Of a stretch of 64,000 bases of DNA, positions 43,141-53,039 are shown piece after piece. Both the position numbers and the translations under genes were made by a program. Position 1 is the stretch's first letter. Each line of letters opens with the position of its first letter. The stretch covers positions 3,136,227 through 3,200,226 of the forward strand of contig NZ_JAUSVL010000001.1 of the NCBI RefSeq assembly GCF_030814695.1, given 5' to 3'. The DNA is from Oligosphaera ethanolica (lineage in GTDB: Bacteria; Verrucomicrobiota; Lentisphaeria; Oligosphaerales; Oligosphaeraceae). Below the pieces are notes generated by a model. That model was not told where the DNA came from. It was given only the letters and a program-made list of their open reading frames with translations, and made no database searches.

Positions 43141-43983
43141 ATGGCGCGTAGAAAAATGCTGCTGATACGGGATGACGACGTCAATTTTTTTACCGCGCCA
43201 GCGCGGCTGGAAGAGTTATATTCCTTTCTCTTTCAGGCGGGCATACCGGTTAATTTTGCCGTGATCCCGGCGATTAACGCCGCGGCGACCACGGAATCAC
43301 CGGATTTTGGCCCCGGCAGTTACGAGCCATTTTTGCCTCCGGCAGTAGCCGGGAACGACTGTGAGTACTCCCTTGTCGACAACCAGGAACTCTGCTCGTT
43401 TTTTCAAGCGCATCGCGGCACGAGCGAGCTGTTGATGCATGGCTGCGATCACAAGGCGGTGGCCGGTCGTTATGAGTTCGACAGTGGCGACGAAGCAGCA
43501 GTGAAGGCGAAAATTGCTCGAGGTCGCGCAATCATGGCGGCGGCATTTGCGTGCAGTCCGCAGACCTTTGTTGCTCCGCAGGATCAGTATTCGCCGGTGG
43601 CGCTGCGCTGTTTGCGGGAGGACTTTGCGCTTTTTTCGCTGGGCTGGATTGACCGGCACAAACTGCCGTGGCGCACATTGCCGGCGTACTTGTGGAAGAA
43701 GGCGCGGAAGCGGAATTATTTGTGGTCGGGTCGACTGTTGTTGACCGAGCATCCCGGCTGCATTTTTTCGCGTTTTCGCGATACCGCTGTGGAGTGCGAG
43801 CGCCTGCGGCGGTACATCGCCAGCCACGACTTCAGCATTATTGTTGTGCATCACTGGGAATTCTATCAGGCCGATGGCACCCTGGACAGCGCGCGCTACG
43901 GGCTGTTTACGGACCTCATGGTGGAGTTGTCACGGCAGCACGACTTCGTGACCTTCAGCGCGCTGCGCGCGTCTTTCGCGTGA
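43141..43983 (+). CDS. Polysaccharide deacetylase-like (NodB/DUF2334-type) protein
   Basis: 280 residues from ATG 43141, 4 bp after the glycosyltransferase stop, with GGGGAGGCGG upstream. The catalytic Asp pair is in LIRDDDVNFF at residue 8, the metal-binding His-x3-His in LLMHGCDHK near 97, a conserved Arg-Pro-type region near 130 is TFVAPQDQY, and VVHHWEFYQ near 240 carries the last histidine. This is the NodB-like fold of carbohydrate esterase family 4 or of the related DUF2334. No signal peptide. The tight pairing with a GT4 gene implies acting on a sugar chain made by that enzyme. Confidence 0.75.
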   Translation: MARRKMLLIRDDDVNFFTAPARLEELYSFLFQAGIPVNFAVIPAINAAATTESPDFGPGSYEPFLPPAVAGNDCEYSLVDNQELCSFFQAHRGTSELLMHGCDHKAVAGRYEFDSGDEAAVKAKIARGRAIMAAAFACSPQTFVAPQDQYSPVALRCLREDFALFSLGWIDRHKLPWRTLPAYLWKKARKRNYLWSGRLLLTEHPGCIFSRFRDTAVECERLRRYIASHDFSIIVVHHWEFYQADGTLDSARYGLFTDLMVELSRQHDFVTFSALRASFA

Positions 43984-44180
43984 GCGGCGGCTATGTGAGC
44001 AGTGGTCGCCGGGGGCGGGAGCCGAGCAAAGCGTTGGCGGTAGGTCGCGTAATGGGCGCAGGAGGTTGTATTCTGGCTGGCTGCGGGTATAGCAAGACGA
44101 TGCCGTTTTTCGTGCTAATTTCTGCGGTGAAAGTGTTGCGTGGTGGTTGGCACAGCCGCCATCGAAAGGGGCTTGACGAA

Positions 44181-45686
44181 ATGAAAGTGATTTGTGGGGC
44201 GACGATTTGCGACGGTTCGGGCGGGCCATTGCGACAGGGCGAGGTGGTACTGGACGGCGACGTGATCGCGGAGATCGTCGCGCCGGGGTATTGCGCGACG
44301 GCAGACGCGGAGGTCATCGACGGCGCCGGCATGCTGCTGGCGCCGGGCTTCATTGACGCGCATGCGCACTCGGAAACGAAGATGCTGCAACATCCGGAAA
44401 ACCGCACCAAGCTGCTGCAGGGCGTGACCACGGAGGTCAATGGCAACTGCGGGTCGTCGCCCAGCTGCGTGCCCCATGACGACGGGGACTTTCGCTGGCA
44501 GTCGCTGGCGGGCTACGCGGCGCTGCTGGACTCCTTGCGGCCGGGGCTGAACAGCATGACGCTCTGCGGGCACAACAGCGTGCGCGCGGCAGTCATGGGC
44601 AATGACCAACGTGCACCAACGGCGGCCGAAATGGCCAAGATGAAGGCGCTGCTGGCGGCGGCCCTCGCCGATGGCGCGGCGGGTTTCTCCACGGGCCTGA
44701 TTTACTTTCCGGGGAAATTTTCTTCTGTGGTGGAGTTGATTGAGCTGGCGTCTTTGCTCAAGGGCACTAGCAAAGTCTATGCGACGCACATGCGCAGCGA
44801 GGGCGATGATCTTGAGGCGGCATTGGCTGAGGCTCTGGCGATAGCGTCGTCTGCGGCGTGTCGTCTTCAGCTCAGCCATTTGAAGACGAATTCTGAGCGC
44901 AACTGGCACAAATTGCCGGCGGTGTTGGCGCGGATTGAGGCCGCGCGCGCGGCTGGCATGGAGGTCTTTGCCGACCGCTATCCCTACGTCTATTCCTGCA
45001 CGAATTTGCGCCAGGCGCTGCCGGCGCCCTACGATCTCATGCCGGGCATCCAGCAGTACCTGCGGGATTCGGCCGAGCACCAAGCTGAAGTCGTGGCGGC
45101 GCTATCGCGTAGTCAGCGCGATGTCGCTGCGACCATCTTGATGGAGTCGGCGCTGCGGGGGCGCACGCTTGGTGATGTCGCGACCGAACGGGGCATCAGC
45201 GTGGGCCAGCTGTGCATGGAGCTGATCATGGCGGCGCCGGGGCAGCACGCGGCCTTTCTTGGTATGTCGGAAACGAATATGCGAGAAATTCTGCGGCAGC
45301 CGTGGGTGTGCGCCGGTTCGGACAACGTGTCGTTGCAGCTTGATGATGCCAACGACTTTGGCCATCCGCGTGCGGTGGGGACCTTCCCGGTCTTCTTCCA
45401 CATGGTCGCTGAGGCGTTGGGGCCGGCGGAGGCCGTGCGCAAGATGACGTCCTTGCCGGCGGCGGTGTTCAACATTCCCCGGCGCGGGTTGATCAAACCC
45501 GGCTATGTCGCCGACCTGGTGCTATTTTCTCCCGAGCACTACGCATCGCATGCCGATTACGCCGGCAATAACCAGGCGCCCGAGGGCGTGCAGATGGTCA
45601 TGGTCGCGGGCAAAACTGCCTGGGACGCACGCCGGCCGGACGATGTCGGCCGGCACGGCCACTTCATACCGATTCCGGCGCGGTGA
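44181..45686 (+). CDS. N-acyl-D-amino-acid deacylase-like amidohydrolase
   Basis: 501 residues from ATG 44181 (MKVICGATIC), preceded by AAGGGG. Composite-domain amidohydrolase: start strand LDGDVIAEIVAPG, then the metal-binding HxH in LAPGFIDAHAHSE near 60, VNGNCGSSP near 95, metal His in YATHMRSEGDD near 205, LQLSHLKTN near 235, and Asp in VCAGSDNVS near 378. The series GFIDxHxH-NGNCG-HMRSEG is that of D-aminoacylase. It removes N-acyl groups from D-amino acids, possibly from peptidoglycan or glycoconjugates; the substrate is not shown by the sequence. Confidence 0.9.
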   Translation: MKVICGATICDGSGGPLRQGEVVLDGDVIAEIVAPGYCATADAEVIDGAGMLLAPGFIDAHAHSETKMLQHPENRTKLLQGVTTEVNGNCGSSPSCVPHDDGDFRWQSLAGYAALLDSLRPGLNSMTLCGHNSVRAAVMGNDQRAPTAAEMAKMKALLAAALADGAAGFSTGLIYFPGKFSSVVELIELASLLKGTSKVYATHMRSEGDDLEAALAEALAIASSAACRLQLSHLKTNSERNWHKLPAVLARIEAARAAGMEVFADRYPYVYSCTNLRQALPAPYDLMPGIQQYLRDSAEHQAEVVAALSRSQRDVAATILMESALRGRTLGDVATERGISVGQLCMELIMAAPGQHAAFLGMSETNMREILRQPWVCAGSDNVSLQLDDANDFGHPRAVGTFPVFFHMVAEALGPAEAVRKMTSLPAAVFNIPRRGLIKPGYVADLVLFSPEHYASHADYAGNNQAPEGVQMVMVAGKTAWDARRPDDVGRHGHFIPIPAR

Positions 45687-45720
45687 CTATGTGCGGGTGG
45701 GGCGCCAGCGCGCCAGCGCA

Positions 45721-46503
45721 TTACTCGTTTATGTCGGAGTCGTTCCACTTGAACCAGCGGACGGCGTTGGGCGAGTTATAGTCGCTGCCAAAAGCGGCGC
45801 GGATTTTGCTTTCGACGTGCCCGTCCAGCCACGCCACGTTGGCATTGCCGTTGTGGTGGGTGCCGACGCCGTACCAGTAGTTGGTGTTGCTGGTGCTGAC
45901 GCCCGCGCCGGTGAATGGCGCGTAGGAGCGGCGTTCCTGGTAGCTTGCGTCCTGGCCGTAGGTCAGATTGCCGTCCATGGCGATGGCCTGTTCGCTGGGG
46001 CTGTGTTGCAGACTCGCAAAATGCCGCGGTTCGCAGGAGTTGTTGGCGGTCGCCGCTGGCGAGCTCAGTTGGGTCCGGCTGGAGTACCAGTTCGACACGT
46101 AGTTGTTGGGGCATTGGCCGCGCCGGTTCGACCAGCCGTAGGTATTCACCTGCGACGGGCAGTTGTAGGTCTTGTCCATCGCCTTTTCAATGGCGTCGCG
46201 ATTGCCGGTGGACAGCGCAATGCCTTTTTCCAGGGCGGCGAGGACGTGGAACCAGCGCAGGCCGTCCGTGCTGACTGCCACGGACCCCGGCGTTCGGAAC
46301 ATGAAATTCGGCGGCAGGTGCTCGCCGTAGTCGTCCGAGTACATGAGCATCTTCATGCCGAGCTGCTTGAGGTTGCTGGAGCAGGAGATGCTGCGGGCTT
46401 TTTCCCGCGCCTTGGCCAACGCCGGCAGTAGCATCGCCGCCAAAATCGCAATAATCGCGATGACCACCAGCAATTCGATCAAGGTGAAAAAACGCTTTTT
46501 CAT
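45721..46503 (-). CDS. Prepilin-like protein with H-X9-DG motif
   Basis: 260 residues. [14 protein letters not shown] at the start with Phe at the -1 position; hydrophobic helix, [25 protein letters not shown]9-DG at [14 protein letters not shown]. Four cysteines are spread through the C-terminal part. It lies tail-to-tail with the deacylase gene, 34 bp apart. Same family as the other three prepilin-like genes here but divergent outside the N-terminus. Confidence 0.9.
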   Translation of the reverse strand: MKKRFFTLIELLVVIAIIAILAAMLLPALAKAREKARSISCSSNLKQLGMKMLMYSDDYGEHLPPNFMFRTPGSVAVSTDGLRWFHVLAALEKGIALSTGNRDAIEKAMDKTYNCPSQVNTYGWSNRRGQCPNNYVSNWYSSRTQLSSPAATANNSCEPRHFASLQHSPSEQAIAMDGNLTYGQDASYQERRSYAPFTGAGVSTSNTNYWYGVGTHHNGNANVAWLDGHVESKIRAAFGSDYNSPNAVRWFKWNDSDINE

Positions 46504-46864
46504 GACGCAGGGCCTCCCGTGTTACGCTTGCAGAACGCAATCCACACAAAAACAGCTACTTCAATTCTACAGTGAGGGGGCGGTCAGCACAAGATGGCGC
46601 GATAGGGTTTGTTCGGTTGCCGGCTGAATCAATGTGAAAATTTTACATGGCGTGACCGATGGCTCTTGTGCAGGGGGCTTCTTTCTTGTCATCGCGGACG
46701 GATCGGACGGATCGGACGGATCTTTTGTCTTTTGTCGCGGACGGATCGGTCGGATCGTCGACTAGGCTGGTTCCTTTGGCGCCGCAAGTAAGCGCCCGCC
46801 GGGATGCGGGTAGGGCATCGGGCGGGCGCAGGAGGAGGGGTGTGGGGAGCTTGCCGGGCTCAGG
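46504..46864 (+). repeat. GGATCGGAC minisatellite and hairpin in a gene-free gap
   Basis: 46693-46760 carries TCGCGGACGGATCGGACGGATCGG and a second block with one variant unit (GGATCGGTC), ending GTCGACTAGGCTGG. A stem GCGCCCGCC/GGCGGGCGC lies at 46792-46829, 35 bp past the stop of the minus-strand prepilin-like gene; with no T run it is only a possible terminator. No gene is seen. Confidence 0.75.
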
Positions 46865-47575
46865 TTAATCGTCGGCGCCGGTATAGGTGGGCACCCAGAA
46901 TTTGCTGTTGGTTGCGGGGGCGACGGGATAAGCGGGGGTGCCGCGCCAGGTGTTGTTGCCGACGTGGCCGTCACAGAAGGCGACGTTGGTGACGCCGTTG
47001 TGGCGGAAGCTGACTTTTTGCTGGTCGTAGTCGGCTGCCGACGTGGCCTTGTCGTGCAAATCAATGCAGTAAGGCTGGGTCGAATTCGATTCACCTTTGC
47101 GTTTCCCGGAACTGCCGGGGTAGGCATCCATGAAGAGTGCGGTTTGGGCGGGGGCGACGAAGGCGGCGTCGGCAACTTTGGCTGTTTTGTAGTTCATGCC
47201 GTAGTGATGGGCGTAGAAGTCCCATTTGCCATTCCACTTGGTGTTGGAGCAGCTGCCGCAGTTGTAGCTTTTGATATCGCCGACGTGGGGGTAAATCAGC
47301 ACAAACCAGTACATGTTGGTGCCGGTTTTGACTTGCCCAGCCGGGTCGGTAAAACTCCGGTTGCCATCGTAGTGGGTCAGCCCGCCGGGATTTTCATCGA
47401 TGTACATGCGGGCGGCCAAGCCGAGCTGTTTGAGGTTGCTGACGCAGCTGATGGCGCGGGCCTTCTCACGCGCCTTGGCCAAGGCCGGCAGCAGCATGGC
47501 CGCCAAAATGGCGATGATCGCGATGACGACTAACAACTCAATCAGGGTGAAAAGACGCTTGTTTTGCTTCTGCAT
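46865..47575 (-). CDS. Prepilin-like protein with H-X9-DG motif
   Basis: 236 residues. The start [17 protein letters not shown] has Leu at -1. [23 protein letters not shown] and H-X9-DG ([13 protein letters not shown]) are present. Tandem with the prepilin-like gene at 45721-46503 on the same strand, separated by a repeat-bearing gap. Role unknown. Confidence 0.9.
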   Translation of the reverse strand: MQKQNKRLFTLIELLVVIAIIAILAAMLLPALAKAREKARAISCVSNLKQLGLAARMYIDENPGGLTHYDGNRSFTDPAGQVKTGTNMYWFVLIYPHVGDIKSYNCGSCSNTKWNGKWDFYAHHYGMNYKTAKVADAAFVAPAQTALFMDAYPGSSGKRKGESNSTQPYCIDLHDKATSAADYDQQKVSFRHNGVTNVAFCDGHVGNNTWRGTPAYPVAPATNSKFWVPTYTGADD

Positions 47576-48254
47576 GGGTCAATCCTCAGCAAAGACGTTC
47601 GTTATAGTGGCAAGATAAAGCTTGTTTGGTGAAAGAATCCGGTGGCTTTGGCTGGACTGTCGGCGTGATTCGTCTGATGGGCTAGGTCAGCAATCCAAGC
47701 AGACAGCGTAGAACTTACCCTTCCCAGAAATGAACCGTGCAAGATAATTGCTTGTAGTACAAGGTGCAAGTAAAGTTTCTCCATTTTGTCACCGTAATGG
47801 TAATCGGTCAGTGTACACCCCGGCGCTTCGCTGGGACAATTTGCAGGAAACCCACGGCCCGCCGCCGCCCAGCCATCCGACCTTGATTTCCGCCGACCTT
47901 TACGACAGCGTGTTTCATAGGAGCCATTGATAATGGCGGCCAGACATGCCGCCGATGTCAATCCCAGGTAAGCAAGTGAGTTCCATTGCCTCTTTGGCCC
48001 CAGTCAGCTTCGCCGACTGGGGCCAAAGAGGCCGAGGAACACGAACATGGTCGCCGTTGTCCCCAGGGCGGCGCACGCTTTCAGCGTGCTTGCCCTGGGC
48101 TGGTATGTTTCGCGCTTTCAGCGCTTCTGCCGCTTCGCGGCCAGGGAAACGGGCGCGTTTGACTCAGCCAGAAGCTCTATGGCTCAATTCTCAATGGGTG
48201 ACCGATTACCCGTAATGGGCGCGATGGTGGTAAAGAGTGAAGGAGTAGGTGGTC
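47576..48254 (+). repeat. R3 fragment and R1 element (copy D) in a gene-free gap
   Basis: 47811-47930 is a reverse-orientation R3 copy (GTACACCCCGGCGCTTCGCT ... ACCTTGATTTCCGCC). It runs directly into R1 copy D at 47981-48140: stem CTTTGGCCCCAGTC/GACTGGGGCCAAAG, then CCCAGGGC with inner GCACGC/GCGTGC, TATGTTTCGCG and a CTGCCGCTTCGCGGC stem. The stretch 47927-47980 matches the long upstream part of copy B. The first 230 bp of the gap show no gene. Confidence 0.85.
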
Positions 48255-49508
48255 ATGGCTGACAAGATCAAGCTGGGAGTGTACGGCGCGGGTCGGGGCG
48301 AACATCTGGTTGCCAGCGCGGAGGTCAATGGTTTTGAGCTGACGGCGATTTGCGACCGCAGCGAGCCGTTGTTGCGGCGGGCGAAGAAGAAGTACGGCGA
48401 CCGGCATATTGCGTTTTACCGCGATTACGATGAATTTCTTGCGCACGATTTTGATGCCGTGATTGTGGCCAATTACGCCACGGAGCACGCCGACGCGGTG
48501 ATCAAGGCGTTGGCGTCGGGCCGGCATGTGATGAGCGAGTGCATGGCGATGTTCACGATGGCTGAGGGCGTGCGGCTGGTCGAGGCCGTGGAGCGCTACG
48601 GCAAGGTGTATTTTTTCGCGGAGAATTATCCCTTTATGCGGCAGAATCTCGAGATGGCGCGCTTGTACCAGAGTGGCGACATGGGGCGTTTTTTGTATGG
48701 CGAGGGCGAGTACATCCATCCGGCGACGGTGGACCAACGGGTGTCGTTGATGTCGGGTCCGGAGCACTGGCGCAGTTGGTTGCCGGTGACCTACTACTGT
48801 ACGCATTCCATGGGGCCGGTGATGCTGATTACGGGTACGATGCCGGTGCAGGTCAACGGCCTGATCGTTCCCCACGACTACGACGATGTCCACCAGAATG
48901 GCCTGGGCTCAATCAAGATGGACGACTGCATGAGCATTCTCATGTGCACGATGGACAACGGCGCCTTGGCTAAGATCATGCCCTGTGCCAAATTGAAGGA
49001 CCACGGCAACCGCTGCCGCATCTGCTGCAACAAGGGTAGCATGGAATGGGGGCAGGGCCACGATGGCATCCTCCGGGTCCACCGCGAGCCTTTCGACTGC
49101 CCGGAAGGGACGGCTCCCAATGCGTGTTACCATCCCGGCTGGCCCGAGGGCTTCGAGGACGCCGGCAGCCAGGGCCACGGCGGTGGCGATTACTTCACGA
49201 CATACTATTTTGCGCAGGCGATTCGGGAGGGCAGCAAGCCGAAGATCGACGTCTATATGGCGACGGCGATGACCGCCATCGGCATCCAGGGCTACAAGTC
49301 GGCATTGCAGGGCGGCGTGCCCATGGAAGTGCCCGATTTCCGCAAACCGGAGGTCCGTGACCGCTACCGCCACGACGAGTGGAATCCCGATCCGGCGCGC
49401 CATCGTGAGGGCTACCCGCCATCAAGTGTGCTGGGCAAGATCGATGTCAGCGATGAAAGCCTGGCGATCTTCGCAGCCAAACGCAAAGCCTACGAAGAAC
49501 GCCTGTAA
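48255..49508 (+). CDS. Gfo/Idh/MocA-family oxidoreductase
   Basis: 417 residues from ATG 48255 (AGGAG at 48241-48245). NAD(P)-binding loop KLGVYGAGRGEHLVASA at the N-terminus, with the acidic end of strand 2 in AICDRSEP; the usual EKP motif is replaced by SECMAM near residue 96. C-terminal sheet domain about 130-370 with CTHSMGPVMLITG (substrate His). LKDHGNRCRICCNKGSMEWG contributes four cysteines near 257, unusual for the family. The substrate is unknown. It stands alone with repeats upstream and a convergent metallophosphoesterase gene downstream. Confidence 0.85.
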   Translation: MADKIKLGVYGAGRGEHLVASAEVNGFELTAICDRSEPLLRRAKKKYGDRHIAFYRDYDEFLAHDFDAVIVANYATEHADAVIKALASGRHVMSECMAMFTMAEGVRLVEAVERYGKVYFFAENYPFMRQNLEMARLYQSGDMGRFLYGEGEYIHPATVDQRVSLMSGPEHWRSWLPVTYYCTHSMGPVMLITGTMPVQVNGLIVPHDYDDVHQNGLGSIKMDDCMSILMCTMDNGALAKIMPCAKLKDHGNRCRICCNKGSMEWGQGHDGILRVHREPFDCPEGTAPNACYHPGWPEGFEDAGSQGHGGGDYFTTYYFAQAIREGSKPKIDVYMATAMTAIGIQGYKSALQGGVPMEVPDFRKPEVRDRYRHDEWNPDPARHREGYPPSSVLGKIDVSDESLAIFAAKRKAYEERL

Positions 49509-49544
49509 ACGCTGCGGCGGGCGGCGGCACGGCGGGGTTCTTAT

Positions 49545-50396
49545 TCAGACGACGTCGATGAGTCGGGCGTCACCGGCGTAGCCGGCGCCGGTGACGATTT
49601 GTGGCGTGCTGCCGAAGAGGACGTCCTCGTAGTTGAAGTGCAGGTGACCGGTCAGCAGGGCTTTGACCAGCGGCTGCGCCTTCAGGTAGCGGACGAATTC
49701 GCGGGTGGGTTCGTCGGCGCGTTGTTGTTTGATGCGGTGTTCGCTGTAGTCGCTCATGAGTTCCGGGGGGCAGTCGCAGACGTAAGCGCATTCTTTTTTG
49801 CGGCTGACCATCATTTCTTGGTAGAGGTCGGGCGTGTAGATGGGGTTGTGGAGCATGAGGATGATCGGGTAGCCCCTGGCGACTTCGGTTTTGAAGAGCG
49901 CCAGCTGCTCTTCGCTGAAGAGGTAGTAGCCGTTGTCGATGGCGACCAGGTTCAGGCCGCCGATGAGCCGCGATGCGAAAGTGAGGTCGTTTTTGAACGC
50001 GGCCTGCACGCGGTCGTAACTCTGGCGTTTGTAGGCTTCGTCCTCAAAGGCCTCGCCGACGTAGAGACTGAATTCGTGATTGCCTACGGCCATGAAGTAA
50101 TCGACCTGGGCCAGTTTTTCCTTGCCGACCTCGATATTGCGGTAGGAGACGAAGTCGAGGAGGTCGCCGGTGTGCAGGAACAGATCGCAGTGTTCCTTGG
50201 CGTAGGCGATCATCTCGTCCAAGAATACCGTGCAGCGGTTGGAATCGCCCTCGAAGGCGCGATGGCGTTTGGCGGCCAGGTCGCGCTTGCGATCGTTGTC
50301 GCGGTCATCGACGTAGGTGAGGTGATTGTCGGTGCTATGGAGGAATGACAGCGGCTTGGGGAGGCCGATGTCGAGGCGGGTGCGGGTGATCTTCAT
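49545..50396 (-). CDS. Calcineurin-like metallophosphoesterase
   Basis: 283 residues. Metal-binding motifs in order: FLHSTDNHLT near 20 (Asp, His), LHTGDLLDF near 76, AVGNHEFSL near 105, LMLHNPIYTP near 178 (His) and LTGHLHFNYE near 260 (His-x-His). That is the complete dimetal phosphoesterase set. No signal peptide. The substrate is unknown; the family includes nucleotidases and phosphodiesterases. It lies 27 bp downstream of the GH42-like gene on the same strand and may be cotranscribed with it. Confidence 0.9.
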   Translation of the reverse strand: MKITRTRLDIGLPKPLSFLHSTDNHLTYVDDRDNDRKRDLAAKRHRAFEGDSNRCTVFLDEMIAYAKEHCDLFLHTGDLLDFVSYRNIEVGKEKLAQVDYFMAVGNHEFSLYVGEAFEDEAYKRQSYDRVQAAFKNDLTFASRLIGGLNLVAIDNGYYLFSEEQLALFKTEVARGYPIILMLHNPIYTPDLYQEMMVSRKKECAYVCDCPPELMSDYSEHRIKQQRADEPTREFVRYLKAQPLVKALLTGHLHFNYEDVLFGSTPQIVTGAGYAGDARLIDVV

Positions 50397-50423
50397 GCTG
50401 TGCTAAAACCTGGATTTGTTGGG

Positions 50424-53039
50424 TTAGGGTTGAAGACGGACAATGCGGGTCTCGCCAAAACGCAGCTCGAGCCGCAGAGTTGCTTGCGCGGTGGAGGTTA
50501 ACGCCTGGCCATTGAGCGCGTCGAAAACCATGGCTGCCTGCGGCAGACGCAGGGTGACCGGGCCCTCGTGGGTCGCGTGGACGAGGACGTTCACGCCATC
50601 GCTGTAGAGGACGCATTCGTCGTCCGTGTAGAGATGCACGCCGGCCCGCCGTGCGGCGAGGCGCAAGAGTTCGCGGGGAAGCTGCGGCGTCGCGCAGAAG
50701 AGCGAGTTGCCGCGGAGGACGACTGCGGCCGAGCCATCGGGCCAGCTGGCCAGGACGTCGTCTGCCGGCGCGGTCTGGACGGCAAATAGCAGCGGCGTAT
50801 CTTTGCGCACGGCCCATTCGGCGGGCAAGCCGAGTTCGCGGCCGCGGTCGGTCGCGAGGACGGTCTCGGGGCTGGCATCGCCTTCCAGGCGCGTCAGTGC
50901 GAAGCCGGTCAGATCCTGCGACGCGGTGAGAGCGATGCCCCGCGCGGGATCAATCACCGCCGGCGCGTGGCACCACAGCGCGAATTTGCCGGCGAGGGCC
51001 TGCCTCAGCTGCTGGCGCTGTTCGGCGCTCATCACCCAGGGATTCTGCAGGACGACGAGGCGGCTATCGACGCGGCCGGCGAGGACGTCGTCCAGAAAGT
51101 ACTGGCCGTATGGCGCGCCCATGCGGGCGAAGGCGTGGCGGCTTTGCGCGAGCAGCGGCTGGGTGACCGCGTGGCCCTTGTTGGTGTAGATGGCGGAATA
51201 CTCGTCGAACACGGAGGCGACGGGCGGTGCGTAGGGACGCGGCTGAGACAACTTGGCCTCTTCCATGGGCGCGAGCGCCTGCATGTCGGCCCAGAGGGCG
51301 GGATCGGCGTACCAGGCGTTGCGCATGAGGTCCATCCACCAGCAGGCGAGGTTGCGGATGATTTCCTGGCCGGTGTTGCGCAGGAGAATCTGCCGCGACT
51401 CCCACTGGTTGCCGGCGTGGTATCTGAGGCCGCCGAGGCTGCCGCCGGCGGCTAGATGGGTGCGGGTGTCATCTTCGTAGAGCCAGAGCTTGCCGGCGCG
51501 CATGACCGACTCGGCGGCGATCATGGCGTGGCCCCCGCCGCCGAGTTCGCGGTCGAAGTAGGAGACCGGCGAGCAGAGAATGTCGATATCCGGCGATGCG
51601 AGCAGCTTGCGGGCGGCCAGGTGACCACAGGCGCTCATGCGGCCCATGCTGGCGAATTCGTAGCCGTAGCCGAAGAAGAAGACGGAGAGACGCTGGCCTT
51701 GGCTGGCGGTGCGGACGGTGCGGGCCAGCTCCAGGACGGCGTCGGCCATGTCGTCCTGGAGGAAGAGATTGTGGTCGATGACGGGCTGGGCCGCGCCGGG
51801 GATCAGGAGCATGCCGTAGCTTGCCGCGTCGCGTCGTTCCTGCGGGGTGGGCGTTTTGGCGCTGGCGAGGGTGACTTGATGGTCGCGCCATGCCTGCTGC
51901 AGCGCCGCGTCATTGGCGTATTTGCGGGCGACCCAATCGCGGAAAGCCGCTTCCTCCACGGGCGAGTAGCCGTGGAAGTCCTGTTGCCAGCTGTCCTGAT
52001 AGAACCACTCGCCGGTGTTCTGGCCGCAGGGGTGATAGCCGGCCATGTTATCGGGGTAGTGTTCCTCCAGATAGGCGATGACCTGATTCAGCTGTGCGCA
52101 GGCATCGCGGCGCCAGGCGCGTGATGACACGCTGAAGGTGCGGGGGTGCTCACGGCCGTTTTCGCGCCATTGCATGACGTCATCGGGGTGTTCCTGGTAC
52201 CACCAGGTGGGCGGCGCCATGCCGAAGCGGGGGACAATTTTTGCCTTGGCGTTGACCTGCAGAATCTGGCGCATGGCCATGTCCACGCCGCTCCAGTCGG
52301 GCGCCTCGCCCGGTTTGGGCCAGGGCATGGGGCAGGGCGGCGAGACGAAATCGACGCCGACGGCCGCGGCCATGGCCACCTGCTGCTGGAAACGGCCGTC
52401 GCCCATCATGGTGATGAAGGACGGCGACGCCGGCCGATAGACGCCCAGCGTCAAGGTGGTGGCCGTGTCCGCTTTCAGCCAAAAGCGGATTTTGTAGCGA
52501 TGGCCTTCCTGCAAATTCATCGTGGTGGCCCTGGTGTAGACGTGGAAGTCCGGCCAGACGGCGCCGGCGGGCGGGTTCTTGATGGCGATTTTCAGGGCGG
52601 CGGTGCCGTCAGCGCCGCCGTTGGGATCGACGCTGACGGCGCCGACGGTGTTGCGTTCGTCTGGCGGGAAAAAGGTCCAGCCGTCCGGGATGGGGCCAGT
52701 GGCCTTATCGAAGTCGTCAAGGGGCATGAGCGCCGATCCGTCGGTGATGTCCAGCACTTCGAAGCGGTCCAGCCAGATGGTGGTCGGTTTGCGATCGAAA
52801 CGGAAGTGGAAAGTTAGGGTTTTGTTGCCGCTTTCGAGGGGCATGCGCTCCACGTCGATGACTTGCTCGCCCTGCCTGATGGCAATGCTTGAGGTGGTGG
52901 GACCGCCCCAGAACCAGCGCGGACGCACCGCCGTGCCGCCGACCTGGATTTGCGGTACGCCATCACGAACGGCGACGCGGATGTCGGCGCCAAAGGCGCT
53001 GAAGCAACACAAGGCCAGCACGGTGTTGGTGAAACGCAT
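50424..53039 (-). CDS. GH42-like glycoside hydrolase, secreted (paralogue of 25220-28213)
   Basis: 871 residues from ATG 53039 (GGGAGAC upstream). Signal peptide about 1-17 (ends CFSAFGAD). A beta-sandwich near 60-215 (FDKATGPIPDGWTFFPPDE, YKIRFWLKADTATTLTLGVY) is a likely carbohydrate-binding module. Barrel region about 235-600: GVDFVSPPCPMPWPKPGE, MAGYHPCGQNTGEWFYQDS (candidate acid/base Glu in TGEW), LDI-type end strand IDILCSPVSYFDRELG and GKLWLYEDDTRTHLA. A trimerisation-like Rossmann domain (SRLVVLQNPWVMSAEQRQQL) follows, then a short beta tail. Unlike its paralogue it has no LamG domain. Confidence 0.75.
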   Translation of the reverse strand: MRFTNTVLALCCFSAFGADIRVAVRDGVPQIQVGGTAVRPRWFWGGPTTSSIAIRQGEQVIDVERMPLESGNKTLTFHFRFDRKPTTIWLDRFEVLDITDGSALMPLDDFDKATGPIPDGWTFFPPDERNTVGAVSVDPNGGADGTAALKIAIKNPPAGAVWPDFHVYTRATTMNLQEGHRYKIRFWLKADTATTLTLGVYRPASPSFITMMGDGRFQQQVAMAAAVGVDFVSPPCPMPWPKPGEAPDWSGVDMAMRQILQVNAKAKIVPRFGMAPPTWWYQEHPDDVMQWRENGREHPRTFSVSSRAWRRDACAQLNQVIAYLEEHYPDNMAGYHPCGQNTGEWFYQDSWQQDFHGYSPVEEAAFRDWVARKYANDAALQQAWRDHQVTLASAKTPTPQERRDAASYGMLLIPGAAQPVIDHNLFLQDDMADAVLELARTVRTASQGQRLSVFFFGYGYEFASMGRMSACGHLAARKLLASPDIDILCSPVSYFDRELGGGGHAMIAAESVMRAGKLWLYEDDTRTHLAAGGSLGGLRYHAGNQWESRQILLRNTGQEIIRNLACWWMDLMRNAWYADPALWADMQALAPMEEAKLSQPRPYAPPVASVFDEYSAIYTNKGHAVTQPLLAQSRHAFARMGAPYGQYFLDDVLAGRVDSRLVVLQNPWVMSAEQRQQLRQALAGKFALWCHAPAVIDPARGIALTASQDLTGFALTRLEGDASPETVLATDRGRELGLPAEWAVRKDTPLLFAVQTAPADDVLASWPDGSAAVVLRGNSLFCATPQLPRELLRLAARRAGVHLYTDDECVLYSDGVNVLVHATHEGPVTLRLPQAAMVFDALNGQALTSTAQATLRLELRFGETRIVRLQP

